A stretch of 6,709 bases of DNA from Ruminococcus sp. GTDB taxonomy: Bacteria; Bacillota; Clostridia; Oscillospirales; Ruminococcaceae. Both the position numbers and the translations under genes were made by a program. Under the pieces are notes generated by a model, which was not told where the DNA came from, did no database searches, and worked only from the letters and a program-made list of their open reading frames with translations. The stretch lies in contig JAIDNR010000076.1 in the NCBI GenBank assembly GCA_029063695.1, positions 1 to 6,709 on the forward strand, read 5' to 3'. Of this stretch, positions 5,612 through 6,709 are shown piece after piece (the stretch's first letter is position 1; every line of letters starts with the position of its first letter).

Positions 5612-5642
5612 CTTATCATTGCTTTTTATGCAATCTGATAAG
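5612..5642 (-). repeat. Hairpin spanning the tnpB stop codon
   Basis: Arms 5612-5622 and 5630-5642 (CTTATC+ATTGC against GCAAT+GATAAG, with a 2-base bulge) enclose a 7-base loop that contains the tnpB TAA (5626-5628). It could be part of the omega-RNA scaffold, or a weak hairpin limiting translation or transcription past tnpB. Confidence 0.6.
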
Positions 5643-6639
5643 CCAGACAATCTCTCAGATTCAGACTTGCATTGAAGTCTCTGTCAACTGTATATCCACA
5701 TTCAGAACAAGTATAGATTCTGTCTGATAACTTCAAATCGGACTTGATACAGCCACAATTATGACAGGTTTTGCTTGATGGATAAAATCTGTCAACAAAC
5801 CGAAGTTCAACGCCATATTCTTTGCATTTTGCAGTTATCTTCGTTCTGAACTCAAAGAATTTCTGCTGTGCAATTGCTTTTGAAAGATGTCTGTTTTTCA
5901 TCATTCCGCTGATATTCAGATTTTCAAGCGTTATCCAAGCTGGTTTGGTTTTCACCAGTTCAGAAATCACTTTGTTGATATAATCAGTTCTGATACAGTC
6001 AAGCCTGTGATGAAGTTTTTGTACTTTCAGCTTTTGTTTCCGGATATTCTGTCGAATAGCTGCTCCTTTCAAGTTATTTGTTGATTTTTTCAGACTTTCG
6101 TATTTCCTCGAAAGTTTTCTCTGCTGTCGTTTCAGGCTTTTTTCAAGTTTCCTGATACGGGCAGTCTTATTGATGTTTTTATAGGTCTTTCCATTTGAAC
6201 ATATCGCAAAATCCTTTGTACCTAAGTCAATGCCGATTCCAAAATCATTAAGAACAGGCTTTTCCGTTTCTGCTTCTTCTACTAGAACAGAAACATAATA
6301 ACTTCCGGCTTTCATGGAAACAGAACCGCTTTTTATGATATGTGTTTCCGGATTTGCCGGAATATAGCCTTTTTCTTTTAGCCTTACCCAATCCAGAGTC
6401 GGTATTTTTATTCTGTGCCTTTCACAAGGAATAATTACCCTTCTGTCTGTTTTCACAAAATACATTTTCACATCGGAATATGACTTTTTCTTCCAATTTG
6501 GAAAACCAGTTTTGTGTTTAAAAAAGTTTCTGAAAGCTCTGTCTGCGTTCATGATGCTTTGCTTGACTGATTTACTGCTGATTTCCTTAATCCACGAAAA
6601 CTCAGGATTTTCAGGAATATACCTGTTGTTCAGCCACAC
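5626..6639 (-). CDS. tnpB: TnpB-type RNA-guided nuclease (OrfB), N-terminally interrupted
   Basis: A 337-codon open frame; full TnpB proteins are usually about 370-410 residues. Seen in order: a helical N-terminal remnant with SSKSVKQSIMNADRAFRNFF (21-40) and GFPNWKKK; a beta-rich wedge segment with IPTLDWVRLKEKGYIP (79-94); RuvC-I FGIGIDLG (Asp138); a basic helical region (160-230); RuvC-II ITLENLNISGM (Glu239); a zinc ribbon with Cys292/295 and Cys311/314; RuvC-III DRDFNASLN (Asp321). All three catalytic acidic residues and four zinc cysteines are intact. TnpB cuts DNA guided by an omega RNA and helps retain the element. The only open start is GTG at 6639, without a good ribosome site, and it lacks the first part of the wedge domain. 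The homologous frame continues upstream through a TAA at 6676-6678, so the gene is probably a pseudogene. No tnpA is visible in the window. Confidence 0.85.
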   Translation of the reverse strand: MWLNNRYIPENPEFSWIKEISSKSVKQSIMNADRAFRNFFKHKTGFPNWKKKSYSDVKMYFVKTDRRVIIPCERHRIKIPTLDWVRLKEKGYIPANPETHIIKSGSVSMKAGSYYVSVLVEEAETEKPVLNDFGIGIDLGTKDFAICSNGKTYKNINKTARIRKLEKSLKRQQRKLSRKYESLKKSTNNLKGAAIRQNIRKQKLKVQKLHHRLDCIRTDYINKVISELVKTKPAWITLENLNISGMMKNRHLSKAIAQQKFFEFRTKITAKCKEYGVELRFVDRFYPSSKTCHNCGCIKSDLKLSDRIYTCSECGYTVDRDFNASLNLRDCLAYQIA

Positions 6640-6709
6640 AGAAAATTCATATCCTGAAATAAATCTTTCTTCTTTTTAATAGATTTCTTTATTGTGTGCC
6701 AGATAAAAA
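6640..6709 (-). pseudogene. tnpB: Upstream in-frame remnant of tnpB beyond a nonsense codon, cut by the window edge
   Basis: Reading the tnpB frame upstream of 6639 gives KEERFISGYEFS, then TAA (6676-6678), then FYLAHNKEIY to the window edge. Together these read like the NKEIY-x-KE-x-FISGYEFS-x-WLNN segment of related TnpB proteins, with the stop in place of a single residue. A nonsense mutation (or a sequencing error) therefore interrupts an otherwise continuous gene whose true start is outside the window. Confidence 0.6.

Larger units (their letters stand above)
5472..5642 (-). ncRNA. Candidate omega RNA (reRNA) of the TnpB element
   Basis: The bases downstream of and overlapping the tnpB 3' end are structured: a hairpin at 5612-5642, a short hairpin at 5591-5605 (CCGTA/TACGG) and the terminal hairpin at 5472-5503. 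The minus strand also has GGGAATTTACGCCTGTGG-type sequence and GAAGCAGG, which I recall from the same place in related elements. In characterised TnpB systems, the RNA made from the right end forms the guide scaffold, and the flanking host DNA supplies the guide. Boundaries are approximate, and the 5' end probably lies further inside tnpB. If it works as in known systems, the guide here would begin at the rsmD translation start. Confidence 0.5.
5470..6709 (-). mobile_element. IS200/IS605-superfamily element, right portion (left end outside window)
   Basis: The element consists of the interrupted tnpB plus a structured right end with a terminal hairpin and no terminal inverted repeats, as expected for this superfamily, which transposes as single-stranded DNA. 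The right boundary is placed near 5470, just after the last hairpin. The left end, target motif and any tnpA are off the window. The insertion sits immediately before the rsmD start codon. Confidence 0.65.

Noticed and set aside
5440..5642. CRISPR-like array or riboswitch before rsmD
   Set aside because: There are no repeated units with spacers, and no known riboswitch core that I recognise; a tnpB right end explains the structure better.
5887..6084. 65-codon plus-strand frame opposite tnpB
   Set aside because: Antisense shadow of the RuvC coding region.

Overview
The window looks like chromosomal DNA of a low-GC, Gram-positive anaerobe of the Clostridia, most likely Oscillospiraceae/Ruminococcus-like. 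This is inferred from AT-rich codon use, strong AAGGAG-type ribosome binding sites, consensus TTGACA/TATAAT promoters, and the gene order rsmD - coaD - small coiled-coil protein, which I recall as common in that group. All genes except the first lie on the minus strand. There is no gene-free stretch longer than 300 bases.

Plus strand, 1-1080: the 3' part of a gene for an unrecognised, probably lipid-anchored extracytoplasmic protein. Its frame is open to the left edge, so its start is outside the window. It converges on the next gene across a bidirectional hairpin terminator (1173-1204).

Minus strand, 1233-2817: a membrane signalling protein with an extracellular dCache sensor, two membrane spans and a C-terminal GGDEF domain whose signature is degenerate (FGNEF). 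It has its own near-perfect extended -10 promoter.

Minus strand, 2817-3840: an SdpR-SdpI type module, made of an ArsR-family autorepressor-like regulator and a six-span SdpI/DUF1648 membrane protein that overlap by 92 bp. Their promoter is a perfect consensus promoter flanked by AT-rich palindromes that are good operator candidates. No SDP toxin genes (sdpABC) are present. The GGDEF promoter and the sdpR promoter share a 13-bp perfect inverted repeat overlapping the -10.

Minus strand, 3850-5456: a tightly packed housekeeping operon, rsmD (16S rRNA G966 methyltransferase), coaD (coenzyme A synthesis) and a 170-residue coiled-coil protein. Overlaps or Shine-Dalgarno/stop overlaps couple the genes, and a strong terminator abuts the last stop codon.

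Minus strand, about 5470-6709: the right part of an IS200/IS605-family (or related) element with tnpB. The RuvC and zinc-ribbon residues are intact, but the TnpB-like frame is interrupted by an in-frame TAA near the N-terminus and continues past the window edge. Downstream of tnpB lies a structured right end, probably encoding an omega (re)RNA. Its terminal hairpin ends only about 16 bp before the rsmD start codon, which now lacks a recognisable Shine-Dalgarno. The element therefore appears to have inserted directly upstream of rsmD and may influence its expression.

I see no clearly new multi-gene system. The most interesting points are the TnpB/omega-RNA end abutting rsmD, the sdpR/sdpI regulatory architecture and the degenerate GGDEF protein.
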